42,564 bases of DNA from a virus, in IMG/VR virus record IMGVR_UViG_3300031624_000299, positions 1 to 42,564 of that record, one strand, 5' to 3'. The first letter of the stretch is position 1; each line of letters opens with the position of its first letter. This document shows, one piece after another, positions 24,759-32,974 of this stretch. A program made the translations under genes and the position numbers. The notes under the pieces are model-generated. The model searched no databases. It was not told the origin of the DNA and was given only the letters and a program-made list of their open reading frames with translations.

Positions 24759-25804
24759 GTGTTGATCAGCACCTTGTTGGAGGATCGGACGATAATATTT
24801 CCCATGGCCCCATCCATAAGAATTGCGCTTCCCGACTTGTCCGTGGCCTGGATGCGTTCCTGACCGGCGGCGGCATTCATCACGACAAACTGTCCCGCCT
24901 TGTCGGTGAAGCGTATCATCTCGGCCCCGGCAGTCGAATCGATGAGGATTTCCTGGGTACCGCAAAGCCCCCAGACGAACACCTTTTCCCGCCCCTTGGT
25001 GGTGTCGATCAAAATCTTCTGCCAGCGGGCGCGGGTCTTGTCGCAGGATTGGATGTGGATTTTCTCCCTGTCCTTCCAGGCCTCCCAGCGCATGAACTGA
25101 CGACACAGGTCGGTGATCTCGATCCTGGCGTGTTGGTCCATGATGTCGGACCCAATGTCCAGCTGGTCGCCTCGTTCGGCGTCCTTGGTTCCGCGACGAA
25201 GGGCATTGCCGGTTTGAACATCCCGCTTCACTGGGCAATCCATGTGAAGGATCTGTCCGGATCGGTCAATGATCTTGAGGAATTCCTCTCCATCGCGGTC
25301 GTCGAGCACGATGGTATGGCCGGTCTCGGTCTTCAGCAGTACCTTACGGCGTGGACAGTAGTACGGCGGATGTCCATGGTATTTCCTATGCTCCAGGTTG
25401 TCGCGCCGATCGGGCTTATGCTCGACCTTGTCCTGGCAGTCATGACAGGTCGGATCGGAACAGAGGCGCTTCGATTCCTCCGGCTGTTCTCCGGGGTTGC
25501 TCTTGGCCAGCCACACTCCCGACCATATCGGGTATTGAACGTTACCGCCCTCGAATTCAGCCCACACCGATGCGCCTTCCTCGGGAATGAGATACATACC
25601 AATGTCCTCGTTGCCGCCGTAAGGGAAACACGGCCACGCCCAATCGGACAAGTTCTCTTTGCCCTTACCGAGTACGGCCGGGATTTCCAAACGGCAGCGA
25701 CCGAGCCGTTCTGGGTCGTTGTTGTCTCGAATGAAAGCCCGATACTTACCGTACCAGCGGTTCTTGTAGCGCTCCTCGTGTTGTCGGTCCTGGGTTTCGA
25801 TCAA
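24755..25804 (-). CDS. OB-fold baseplate spike protein (gpV/gp5/VgrG-like)
   Basis: 349 aa from a TTG at 25804 with GGAGG seven bases upstream. The N-terminal KYRAFIRDNNDPERLGRCRLEIP ... WPCFPYGGNEDIGMYLIPEEGASVWAEFEGG is the gp5 OB-fold signature. Residues 115-150 hold an unusual Cys cluster (Cys115, 120, 123, 150) likely to bind zinc. From 160 on, repeated strands ILIDSTAGAEMIRFTDKAG, FVVMNAAAGQERIQATDKSG, ILMDGAMGNI form the trimeric beta-helix needle. It sits below the gpD-like hub and above PAAR, puncturing the outer membrane on contraction. Confidence 0.92.
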   Translation of the reverse strand: MIETQDRQHEERYKNRWYGKYRAFIRDNNDPERLGRCRLEIPAVLGKGKENLSDWAWPCFPYGGNEDIGMYLIPEEGASVWAEFEGGNVQYPIWSGVWLAKSNPGEQPEESKRLCSDPTCHDCQDKVEHKPDRRDNLEHRKYHGHPPYYCPRRKVLLKTETGHTIVLDDRDGEEFLKIIDRSGQILHMDCPVKRDVQTGNALRRGTKDAERGDQLDIGSDIMDQHARIEITDLCRQFMRWEAWKDREKIHIQSCDKTRARWQKILIDTTKGREKVFVWGLCGTQEILIDSTAGAEMIRFTDKAGQFVVMNAAAGQERIQATDKSGSAILMDGAMGNIIVRSSNKVLINT

Positions 25805-25819
25805 GAAGGGGCCTCCAGA

Positions 25820-26143
25820 CTACCAGGGTAGGATGCCACGCAGGACCTCACGGACGATTCGAGTTGCAAGACTGTCCGGCTTCTTCTTTTCATCAGCCTT
25901 GGCCACGGCGTACTGAAGTGCATCCTTGGCCGCCGCCGGTAGTGTCGCCTCCTGCGCTGCAACGCCTTCCTTGACTTCCTTTGCACCGAACCGCTCGATC
26001 ACTCCAATCACCGTGTCAAGGGCAGCGGCCCTGGCCCGACCCCAAGCGGTCAGCTTGATGATCGTAATCAAAGTCACGAACAGGGTCGCGATGAGTTCCT
26101 TGTGATCGAGGATGAATGTCAAAATCTGTTCAAGCTGTTGCAT
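25820..26143 (-). CDS. Small membrane protein, holin candidate
   Basis: 107 aa from the ATG at 26143, which has AAGGAG six bases upstream and overlaps the M15 gene by 14 bp; an earlier ATG would overlap it by 50 bp. One hydrophobic segment at 18-36 (ATLFVTLITIIKLTAWG region), then helices ending in KKKPDSLATRIVREVLRG. Together with the adjacent M15 peptidase this looks like a lysis pair in which the membrane protein lets the peptidase reach the wall. The single segment makes the holin call tentative. Confidence 0.6.
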   Translation of the reverse strand: MQQLEQILTFILDHKELIATLFVTLITIIKLTAWGRARAAALDTVIGVIERFGAKEVKEGVAAQEATLPAAAKDALQYAVAKADEKKKPDSLATRIVREVLRGILPW

Positions 26144-26561
26144 GATCGTCTCCTTCTGTTTGCTTGAGTGCTTTAGCAAGTGTCACGTATTTGCCCGCAA
26201 GGTGTCCCCATCGGGCGCGGACCTCACGGACATCGACATGGATGAATCCTTGTTCTGGGTAGACCCCGATTCCACCGTTCCGGAAGGCGTGGACCTGTGT
26301 GGCGAGTTCGCACATACTGGCCACGGAGAGACCTTTAATGACGATATCTGCGGCGTTGCCCAATAGATGCTGACTTCGTGTAGCGCCACCTACCGCCTGG
26401 TTGTGTTCGGGGCACCGGTATCCGCTAGTGATCCGAACCGGGGCAGCGGCGAGATCACGGAGTTCTTGAAGCGCAGCTACAAGGAGCGGATTGACCTCGG
26501 CCCTGCCACAGCACCTACAGGCGAACTCGCTTTTGGAGAAGTTCTTGCTCAAGTCTCCCAT
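26130..26561 (-). CDS. Peptidase M15 family endolysin (D-Ala-D-Ala/L,D-peptidase type)
   Basis: 143 aa. Zinc ligands are clear: SQHLLGNAAD at 63-72 (His65, Asp72) and GFIHVD at 105-110 (His108), with the RITSGYRCPEHN motif before them. This is the Peptidase_M15_3 family, which cuts cross-linked peptides in peptidoglycan. A CRCC motif at 15-18 is common in these proteins. No signal peptide, so it needs a holin or virion mounting. It lies between the hub and the spike genes, so it could instead be a virion-associated peptidase for entry. Confidence 0.9.
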   Translation of the reverse strand: MGDLSKNFSKSEFACRCCGRAEVNPLLVAALQELRDLAAAPVRITSGYRCPEHNQAVGGATRSQHLLGNAADIVIKGLSVASMCELATQVHAFRNGGIGVYPEQGFIHVDVREVRARWGHLAGKYVTLAKALKQTEGDDHATA

Positions 26562-26574
26562 GTTTAGTTGCTCC

Positions 26575-27840
26575 TCAGAGTCTTTGCCCGCTGTCCGCGT
26601 CGATGGTCACCATCTGCGGCGGCTCGTCCTTCGGAGTGGGCGGCGCTTCCTGTTCGTTCTGTTTGCCTCTTGCCTCCTCCGATTTGTCGCCGGCCCCTTT
26701 GCCAAGGGCGTTCTTTTTGAGTTTTAGTTCGCAGTGATATCCGCCTTCGCCGATGACGTGGCGGACCGAATCGCAGTAGTAGACGCCCGAGAACTTGCGG
26801 CCCACGCCATTGACTTCAAGGTTCTGCTTCGCGCGCAGGCTCGGGATGCCGATGGTCAACGCGTCGGCTTCCACCTGACGGAGTTCGGCTTCGCGGAACT
26901 TCCCCTCGGAGAGGTCCTGGGCCGGTTCCTGCCTGGGCTCTTCGTGGAAACCTTCCGAGCGTTCGTAGGAAGGGACCACTTGTCCGGATTCCTGCTCCTT
27001 GTAAGCGCCCTCGCCGGTGTTGCCGTCCACCAGGTAGGTCCGCTTTCCGAGGGAGGTCCGCTCAGGGGTGGACTCGTTGTTGGCCTTGTGCTCGACCGGC
27101 TCCTTCTTGCGTGGGTCCACGCCCACGGCCTTGGTCTCGACGCCCGCTCCTTTGGCCCCCTGGGATTGGGTCGAGGGACGGAAGGAACGCAGCACGCCCT
27201 TGCGGTCCGTGAAGTACTCCAGGATCGCGGCGGGCTTCTCGTCCAGGTCGCGGGGATGGAAATGCAGCTCGTCGTCCTGGATATAGAAGACGTACCCGGT
27301 GACGCCGTCGCCGTCCTTGTCGCGCGCCTTTCCGGCCAGTTCCTTGAGAAACTGTGCGTCGGAAACATTGCTCTGGGTTACGCGCAGATGACGGGCTTTC
27401 GTGGCCGTGACCTCCGGAGTGAGGCCGTTGGCCGAGGCGATTTCCTCGGCGATCTCAGAGTAGAGGATGCCGGGCGCGGGTTTCTGCCAGACCTTCTGAT
27501 TCTCCTTGCCGGCCAGCTTGAAGCCCTTGTCGTAAGCCTTGATGCGGATCGTCGGATCGCCGTCCTCCGGGAAGTCGTAGTCGATGTCCTTGATGACGGC
27601 TTTTTTCCGCGGCGAGAGGTTGCCGACGTACCCAAAGCGGGCGACGATCTCGTTGCCCTCTTGGAACAGGGGATCGTCGACGAACTGGAGGTTCCGGTTG
27701 GTGACAGCCAGCTCCAGGACGTCGAGTTCCTCTTCGTTGTCCTCGAAGACGAACGAAGTGATCTCCTGCGTGACATCCGCCGAGAGGGTCTGCCCCTCGA
27801 TCTGGATCAGAAAGGTCGGTTTGAAGGTATCAATATCCAT
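26575..27840 (-). CDS. gpD-like baseplate hub protein (late control D family)
   Basis: 421 aa with GGAG eight bases before the ATG. The N-terminal half is the gpD/VgrG ring fold (QEITSFVFEDNEEELDVLELAV, VVGNLSPRKKAVIKDID region, and PTIRIKAYDKGFKLAG). The RDKDGDGVTGYVFYIQDDELHFHPRD segment is a typical gpD element. The C-terminus is a hydrophilic, Pro/Glu/Lys-rich tail, probably flexible. It forms the hexagonal-to-trimeric adapter connecting tube and spike. A 95-bp gap before it holds only a 13-bp palindrome (27861-27873) and its ribosome site. Confidence 0.9.
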   Translation of the reverse strand: MDIDTFKPTFLIQIEGQTLSADVTQEITSFVFEDNEEELDVLELAVTNRNLQFVDDPLFQEGNEIVARFGYVGNLSPRKKAVIKDIDYDFPEDGDPTIRIKAYDKGFKLAGKENQKVWQKPAPGILYSEIAEEIASANGLTPEVTATKARHLRVTQSNVSDAQFLKELAGKARDKDGDGVTGYVFYIQDDELHFHPRDLDEKPAAILEYFTDRKGVLRSFRPSTQSQGAKGAGVETKAVGVDPRKKEPVEHKANNESTPERTSLGKRTYLVDGNTGEGAYKEQESGQVVPSYERSEGFHEEPRQEPAQDLSEGKFREAELRQVEADALTIGIPSLRAKQNLEVNGVGRKFSGVYYCDSVRHVIGEGGYHCELKLKKNALGKGAGDKSEEARGKQNEQEAPPTPKDEPPQMVTIDADSGQRL

Positions 27841-27935
27841 GCGCCGGTCTCCAATGGGCCCGCCATTATGGCGAACTTCAACGGATACTTACCGGCGCGC
27901 AGTGCGAGGTGTCGGGATGGAGTAGCCCGGGGGAT

Positions 27936-28226
27936 TCAGTCCAGAAGCCGCATGCTGACGTGTTCCGTCGAGGGGATACGCAGGATGGCCCCCGGCGTCA
28001 GTTCCGGGGGGAAGAAGATGTCATTGTAATCGCAGATGATCCACCATAGATCGGCGCGTCCCAGATAACGGTGGGCGAGCAGATCGACCCGATCCCCCTC
28101 GACCACTGTGTGAAACCGGTCGTCGGGCCGGGGCTTGGTGTCGATGCTCGGGCGCACACCCAGAAAGTCGCCGTCGCCGGAAGTGTAGAGTATGGACGCC
28201 GCGTATCTGGATCGCCGACCGATCAT
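27936..28226 (-). CDS. LysM-like / gpX-type tail protein
   Basis: 96 aa, GGAGGTG before the ATG, overlapping the previous stop by 4 bp. The core VEGDRVDLLAHRYLGRADLWWIICDYND is the gpX/LysM pattern (DRVDLIAYRYLGDPRLWWVIADxN). It probably stabilises the hub and may touch peptidoglycan. Almost always found between the tube-initiator protein and gpD, as here. Confidence 0.85.
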   Translation of the reverse strand: MIGRRSRYAASILYTSGDGDFLGVRPSIDTKPRPDDRFHTVVEGDRVDLLAHRYLGRADLWWIICDYNDIFFPPELTPGAILRIPSTEHVSMRLLD

Positions 28227-28693
28227 CCGCGCACCTCCGTGTAGTTCACCGACTCGTCGATGTACTCCTCGAGCATCACTTCGACCTCGGCCTGTTGAGG
28301 TAGCAAGCTATCACGGTCGAACAAGTTAAAGAAACGGGCCTTTACCTGGCGGACCACGCAAAGCACACCCGGATACAGATCGCCGAACATGAAAAGCACA
28401 CGGTGTGGTGCGTTCTCGAGCATGGTCCCGGTATGCTCGGGGTAGAGCAGCGAGCGCAGCCAATCCACCGACTCCTTAACCGGACCTTTGAAGAATAGCA
28501 GTTTGAAGCCGATCTTGCGCGGCTCGCCGGCCACGTACTGGTAGCGTGGATGGCTCATTCCTGGTATTTTGATAGCGGCGTAAGCCGTACTCTTGTCGTC
28601 CAGGATGTCGTTGGGATTGTACTGGAAATCCAAGTAATCGCCGGTTTCCACATCCACAAGGTACGCTGTTATCTCTTTCTGGTTCCAAGCCAT
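28223..28693 (-). CDS. CIS-tube/gp53-like tail initiator protein
   Basis: 156 aa. The segment YLDFQYNPNDILDDKSTAYAAIKIPGMSHPRYQYVAGEPRKIGFKLLFF fits the N-terminal domain of contractile-injection tube-initiator proteins (FQFNPxxI ... P ... YxGGEPRTLSF). It forms the tube start above the hub. The GAGG ribosome site is 10 bases before the ATG. It follows the tape measure gene and precedes gpX, the standard order. Confidence 0.8.
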   Translation of the reverse strand: MAWNQKEITAYLVDVETGDYLDFQYNPNDILDDKSTAYAAIKIPGMSHPRYQYVAGEPRKIGFKLLFFKGPVKESVDWLRSLLYPEHTGTMLENAPHRVLFMFGDLYPGVLCVVRQVKARFFNLFDRDSLLPQQAEVEVMLEEYIDESVNYTEVRG

Positions 28694-28701
28694 TCATGCC
28701 C

Positions 28702-31662
28702 TCACAGCGTTTCGTAGTTCTTGATCTTACGTTCACGAATATCCCGGTACACCGACTGAGCGATCTGTCGGCCGTCTAAGAGCGTGGTAACGGAGACATC
28801 GATGGGCCGGTCCGCCAGCGCATCGAGTTTTCCAAGCAGGGAGTCAATCACCGCTCGGAGGTTCTCTCCGGTCGATGCGGCAGGCGCGCCGAAACCGTCC
28901 GGAATGAGCGAGCCCCTTGTCTCCCCGAGCAGGCGCGCCTGCTCGGGAGCAGGATGAGCACGAGCCGCCGTTTCGACCACCGTCGGCTTAGGCGTTCCAA
29001 TGGACTCTGAAACGGCCGGAATACTACCTGCAAGGACGGGTGTAAGCGCCAGTGTTCCGGCTTGCACCAGCGGCGCTGCGGCTTGGCCCAACATATCATC
29101 TGCAAAACTGAACGCCTGCTGCAGTGCGCGGGCGGGTACCTGGGCGGCCTTGGCAATCCCTCCACTCAGAGCCTCGAGAATGGCCATGCCGCTTCGGGTA
29201 AGACTAGATAACGGTCCTTCTTTGGCATCGGAGAACGGCAGTAATTCACGCAGTTGACCGAGGGCTTTCCCCAGCATGTCGACGGGATAAGTGACCGCCG
29301 ACCAGATGCCTTCACCAAGCGCGATCAATAAGCGTTTCCCCGCCTCGAAGAAAGTCGTATCACCCGAAAGGAAACCTCGCACCGCTCCGAAAATATCCCG
29401 CAGGGTTTGCACCAGCGGCAAGTCCATGAATGCGGCAACCAGCGACGATGCGATGGAGGTGAGAAACCGTCCGATAGATGAAAACAGCCCCTGGATAAAA
29501 TTCCAGACACCAACTATCACGTCTCGGGCCCACAAGAACGGCGTTGCCAGGAAATCGAACACGGCACTACCGATAGACTTCAACCCGTCAAGCACGGAGA
29601 TATTGCCGGTCAGCACTTGCCAGACAGCATAAACTACACGTCCCACCATGCGAAGCGCCTGGACCAGGAGCCGGATCGGCAGGAAGAACTTGTAGATGAA
29701 CTTTCCCGCCTCGATGAAGGCAGTGGCGATGGTTCTACCCAGCCAGACGACCGCACGAACCACCCATGCGACAATGGTGACGACGACCACCAGGTTATAG
29801 ATCATGTACTTCAGAATATAGGCGCCCACCTTGGCGATGACGCCAAGCACCGTGCCGAGGGTCTCTCCGAGGCTTCGATAGGAAGAGGCATCGGCGGATG
29901 TCGCTGCTAGGCCGAAAAGCTCCAGGACGGAGAAGATCGCCTTGTATAATGCACCGTATGCCTGCATGAGCGCCCGGACCGCCGGTTCGAGAATCGCTCT
30001 GATCTTTCCGAAAGCGTTGGAGAAGGCCTGCCACAATCCGGTCAGAAACTGTTGCACCCGGTAGTAAATGCGGAACACCGTGACGACCAATCCCATCAGC
30101 CCTGCTTGTTCGAGTCTCTGCGCCAAGTCGGCTGACATCGTTCCTGTTCCGCCGGAGAGGGAGGTAATCAGTGCCTTTATCCCCTGGAATACGAGTTTCA
30201 CTTTTTCCCACGCTCCGAGGATGGTATCCCGGATGCCGGCGAAGTTGGTCTCCCATGCCCGCTTGAGGAGGTAGACTGCGAGCACCACTGCACCGATGAT
30301 AGCCACCACCGGCAGGAAATAGGTAACGAACGCCGAACCGACACCGGCTACGACCGCGCCAATAGCAGCGAGACCCGCCTTGATAACAGGAAGCATCAGG
30401 CCGATGGTTCCGGCAGCAGCGATCACTCCCCCGACGACTACCAGCACTGCGCCCAAAGCCATGGACAGTGTCAGGAGGACCCTGGTCAATCCCGGCGTGG
30501 AACGCGCGAGTTTCTGGAAAAACAGAACGGCTTTGGATATTCCTTGTATTATCGGTGTGACCACCGGCAGTAGCGTGCGGCCGAGGATTTCGGCGAGGTT
30601 GCGGACCTGCTGGCGCAGAACCTGGAACTGGCTACCGATATCGATGTTCATTGCCCGCGCCATTTCTTCAGTGACAGCGGTGCCGGTCTTCATGGCCTGC
30701 GCAACTGACCGGATGTTACTTTCCAATGCCTCTGTCCCCTGAGATATCTGCAGCAGGAACTTCACTGCTTCGTCGGAGCCGAAGGCCTTCTTGATCTCCA
30801 CCTGGGCGGCGGCCTGGGACAGGTCGGGAAACTGTCCTTTGATCTCTTCAAGAATCGAGATGATCCCTTTCAGCCGTCCCGTGGAATCGACGAATGACAG
30901 TCCGAGTTTATCGCCGGCTTCGGCGGCCTTCATGATGAATGCTCTGTATAGGGTTCCAGCTTCCGAACCGGGCATGGTGGTTTGGAGCTGCCCGAGTATG
31001 GCGAGTTGTTCCTGCAACGGGACATTGGACGAGGCGGCCACCGCGCCAATGTTCTTGATGGCGTCGGCCATCTGTGCACCGGTGGTCTTGAAGGAGGCCA
31101 CGGTTTGCGCCATGGCTCCAGAGAAGGCCTTGGCCCACTCCATGTCGGTCATGTCCGCCATGATCGGCTTGAAAATGCCGTACCCCGTAGTGAAGGTGCC
31201 GACCATCTCCTGGATACTCGCCTTAGTGGCTTTGGCGGTGATTGCGGCCATGGCGGAGAAGGTGCCCACGGCTTCGTCGCTCAAGCTCGACAACGCCGAC
31301 TTGACGTCATAGGCCGCGCTAATGAATTCCGCCTTGCTGTACCCGGCCCAGGAGTTGGTGAAATCCTCGGCCGCGTCTTCCAAGGCGCGAAGGTCCTTGA
31401 TTCCGAGCGACGCCATCTCGCCCAGGGCTTTCTGGGTCGCCGCTGTGGAGGCGACGAGACCGACCGGCATGGCCATGAGCGCCAGGCCCGCGCCGATCAT
31501 CATGGTGCCTTTCTGGATGCGGTCGAGGTTGCGCGTCATGCGCTCGCTGGAAGCGGCGACCGTGGCGTCCAGCGACTGCATGGACGTCTGGACCCTGGCC
31601 GCGTTCTGCGAGAACGCGTCCTTCATCGAGACGATGACGCCGAGTCCGAGATCTCCGTTCAT
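28702..31662 (-). CDS. Phage tail tape measure protein
   Basis: 986 aa, starting with an ATG that overlaps the frameshifted chaperone stop (ATGA). The N-terminus is helical with repeats typical of the TP901-type core (LGLSFVDSTGRLKGIISILEE, QFPDLSQAAAQVEIKKAFGSDEA). Several hydrophobic stretches follow (residues 50-75, 395-475, 625-660), as in tape measures that insert in the host membrane. With about 1.5 angstroms per residue, this predicts a tail of around 150 nm (estimate). Downstream are tube-initiator, gpX and hub genes. Confidence 0.92.
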   Translation of the reverse strand: MNGDLGLGVIVSMKDAFSQNAARVQTSMQSLDATVAASSERMTRNLDRIQKGTMMIGAGLALMAMPVGLVASTAATQKALGEMASLGIKDLRALEDAAEDFTNSWAGYSKAEFISAAYDVKSALSSLSDEAVGTFSAMAAITAKATKASIQEMVGTFTTGYGIFKPIMADMTDMEWAKAFSGAMAQTVASFKTTGAQMADAIKNIGAVAASSNVPLQEQLAILGQLQTTMPGSEAGTLYRAFIMKAAEAGDKLGLSFVDSTGRLKGIISILEEIKGQFPDLSQAAAQVEIKKAFGSDEAVKFLLQISQGTEALESNIRSVAQAMKTGTAVTEEMARAMNIDIGSQFQVLRQQVRNLAEILGRTLLPVVTPIIQGISKAVLFFQKLARSTPGLTRVLLTLSMALGAVLVVVGGVIAAAGTIGLMLPVIKAGLAAIGAVVAGVGSAFVTYFLPVVAIIGAVVLAVYLLKRAWETNFAGIRDTILGAWEKVKLVFQGIKALITSLSGGTGTMSADLAQRLEQAGLMGLVVTVFRIYYRVQQFLTGLWQAFSNAFGKIRAILEPAVRALMQAYGALYKAIFSVLELFGLAATSADASSYRSLGETLGTVLGVIAKVGAYILKYMIYNLVVVVTIVAWVVRAVVWLGRTIATAFIEAGKFIYKFFLPIRLLVQALRMVGRVVYAVWQVLTGNISVLDGLKSIGSAVFDFLATPFLWARDVIVGVWNFIQGLFSSIGRFLTSIASSLVAAFMDLPLVQTLRDIFGAVRGFLSGDTTFFEAGKRLLIALGEGIWSAVTYPVDMLGKALGQLRELLPFSDAKEGPLSSLTRSGMAILEALSGGIAKAAQVPARALQQAFSFADDMLGQAAAPLVQAGTLALTPVLAGSIPAVSESIGTPKPTVVETAARAHPAPEQARLLGETRGSLIPDGFGAPAASTGENLRAVIDSLLGKLDALADRPIDVSVTTLLDGRQIAQSVYRDIRERKIKNYETL

Positions 31663-32485
31663 TTCCGGTTGCGCTCCATTTCTTCACGCTCAAAAGCAAG
31701 CTGCCGCTCCAGTGCCTCCACGAATTCGCGGCGGACCGAGAGCGGCAGCGCGCGTGTTTCCGAATAACTCCAATGGAGCCCGCCGTAGGCGAGAAAGAAG
31801 GCGTCCCTTACAAGCGAACTCCGGGGAACAAAAAACCCGGTTCCGCCTCCAGCCGGGTGCGGATGCGTGTTCCGCAGGACTCGCAGTCGACCTCCAGCGT
31901 GGTGTCGACCCCCGCGTCGACCCGGAGCATTTCCTGCCGCAGGGCGCTGCGGTCGCGGAGTGACATATCGTTCATCAGCTTCTTGCTCGGGGGCGCTCCA
32001 TCGATACTGATAATGCGGATGAGCATGGCCGAAGAGATGGAAGGCTCTTTGAGAGCGGCCAACCGTTTTTCCTTATGGCCGTCCAGGTAGCCGAATTGCA
32101 CATTGCGGCCCGAACCGGGCAGCGTGAAGTAGAACTCCCGGTCCTCGCTGTAAGGAGTCGTTTCAAGTTCCTCGATGTCGATGGTCACCAGATTCGTCGC
32201 GCGGCAGGCCGGATTCGCACAGGTGAGTTCCAGTTCCACTTCGTCACCGAGGGAAATCTGCCGCAGCTTGACCAGGATGAAGAGGCGGTCGCCTGAGAGC
32301 AGGTCGAGCACGTCCTTCACCGCCGGTTCATCGTTGTCGCCCAGGCGCACGATGCAGTTCCTGAGCACTTGATTGACCGCGTCGCCGGTGCGGATGAGCC
32401 GCCGATTGGTGAGCAATTCCTCCTCGGCTCCGGTCATCTCCCGCAGCTCGACCTCGACGCCGCTGGGCAGTTCAAAAACGTGCAT
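31659..32485 (-). CDS. Tail assembly chaperone, long form by -1 frameshift (gpGT-like)
   Basis: Reading the short chaperone to codon 219 (TTG) and slipping back one base at 31829-31835 continues into 56 more residues and a TGA at 31661-31659. The extension includes FFLAYGGLHWSYSETRALP and ends EEMERNRK. That frame has no ATG before its last few codons, so it is best reached by frameshifting. The LHW motif and helix match a small protein family that follows such chaperones in other contractile systems. The total is about 275 aa. Its stop overlaps the tape measure start, so translation would be coupled. Confidence 0.75.
31808..32485 (-). CDS. Tail assembly chaperone, short form (gpG-like, baseplate/T4 gp26-like family)
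   Basis: 225 aa, AAGGAG before the ATG. The first 80 residues (VFELPSGVEVELREMTGAEEELL, then VKDVLDLLSGDRLFILVKLRQ) match tail assembly proteins placed between tube and tape measure. Two CxxC-type pairs, Cys89/Cys94 and Cys201/Cys204, should form a zinc ribbon. The ORF ends at TAA 31808-31810, seventeen bases past the slippery heptamer. Family knowledge: chaperones of this position bind the tape measure and the tube subunit and are not in the virion. Confidence 0.8.
   Translation of the reverse strand: MHVFELPSGVEVELREMTGAEEELLTNRRLIRTGDAVNQVLRNCIVRLGDNDEPAVKDVLDLLSGDRLFILVKLRQISLGDEVELELTCANPACRATNLVTIDIEELETTPYSEDREFYFTLPGSGRNVQFGYLDGHKEKRLAALKEPSISSAMLIRIISIDGAPPSKKLMNDMSLRDRSALRQEMLRVDAGVDTTLEVDCESCGTRIRTRLEAEPGFLFPGVRL
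31829..31835 (-). other. Slippery heptamer T TTT TTG (-1 programmed frameshift site)
   Basis: On the minus strand the sequence GGT TTT TTG has the X XXY YYZ heptamer exactly in the zero frame. A -1 slip leads straight into the open frame ending at 31659. Position just before the tape measure gene is where tailed phages conserve this event. Confidence 0.7.
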
Positions 32486-32501
32486 GGTTCATCTCCTTGG
32501 A

Positions 32502-32963
32502 TCAGGTCCAGTACTGGTAGCTGATGGTGAGTTTTTCGATGGTGTTGTCCGTGTTCGCGCCCTCGAGCTCGTCGTATTCCAGGACCTTGATCCACGCGCC
32601 GTGCAGGGTCCAACGCCGGGTTTCGTTTCCGGTACGGTCGTAACGGACGATGTCGATGTCGCGCATGTAGTCGTTGGGAAGCCCCCCGACCACGGCGTTG
32701 ACGTCCACCTGCTTCTTGATCCACTCCCGGGCGGCCTCGTCGGAGCCGTCCTGGAGAATCCCCTTTTCCAGGTTGATGTCTTCGAACTTGACTCGTCCGG
32801 CCACTTTCTGGTCGAACATCGAACCGGCCGGAGCGAAAGCGACTTCTTCGAACTCGGTTTTAGGCTCCTGGCCCTTCTTGAAAAGCGCCACATCGAAGCC
32901 GTTGACCTCGACGGCGAATTGCCAGTTTTGATACAAGCTCTTGGGCATGTTGCCGCTGCGCAT
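32502..32963 (-). CDS. Tail tube protein (gp19-like)
   Basis: 153 aa with AAGGAGGT five bases before the ATG. The core (WQFAVEVNGFDVALFKKGQEPKTEFEEVAFAPAG) matches the gp19/Hcp-type tube fold, a beta barrel that stacks as hexamers. It contains KFEDINLEKG, a motif of tube proteins whose subunits interlock. It follows the sheath gene by 11 bp, the universal sheath-tube order. Confidence 0.9.
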   Translation of the reverse strand: MRSGNMPKSLYQNWQFAVEVNGFDVALFKKGQEPKTEFEEVAFAPAGSMFDQKVAGRVKFEDINLEKGILQDGSDEAAREWIKKQVDVNAVVGGLPNDYMRDIDIVRYDRTGNETRRWTLHGAWIKVLEYDELEGANTDNTIEKLTISYQYWT

Positions 32964-32974
32964 GGTTTACCTCC

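Noticed and set aside
27861-27873. 13-bp palindrome CGCCATTATGGCG before the hub gene
   Set aside because: A short isolated palindrome in a 95-bp gap with no other regulatory sign; could be chance in GC-rich DNA.
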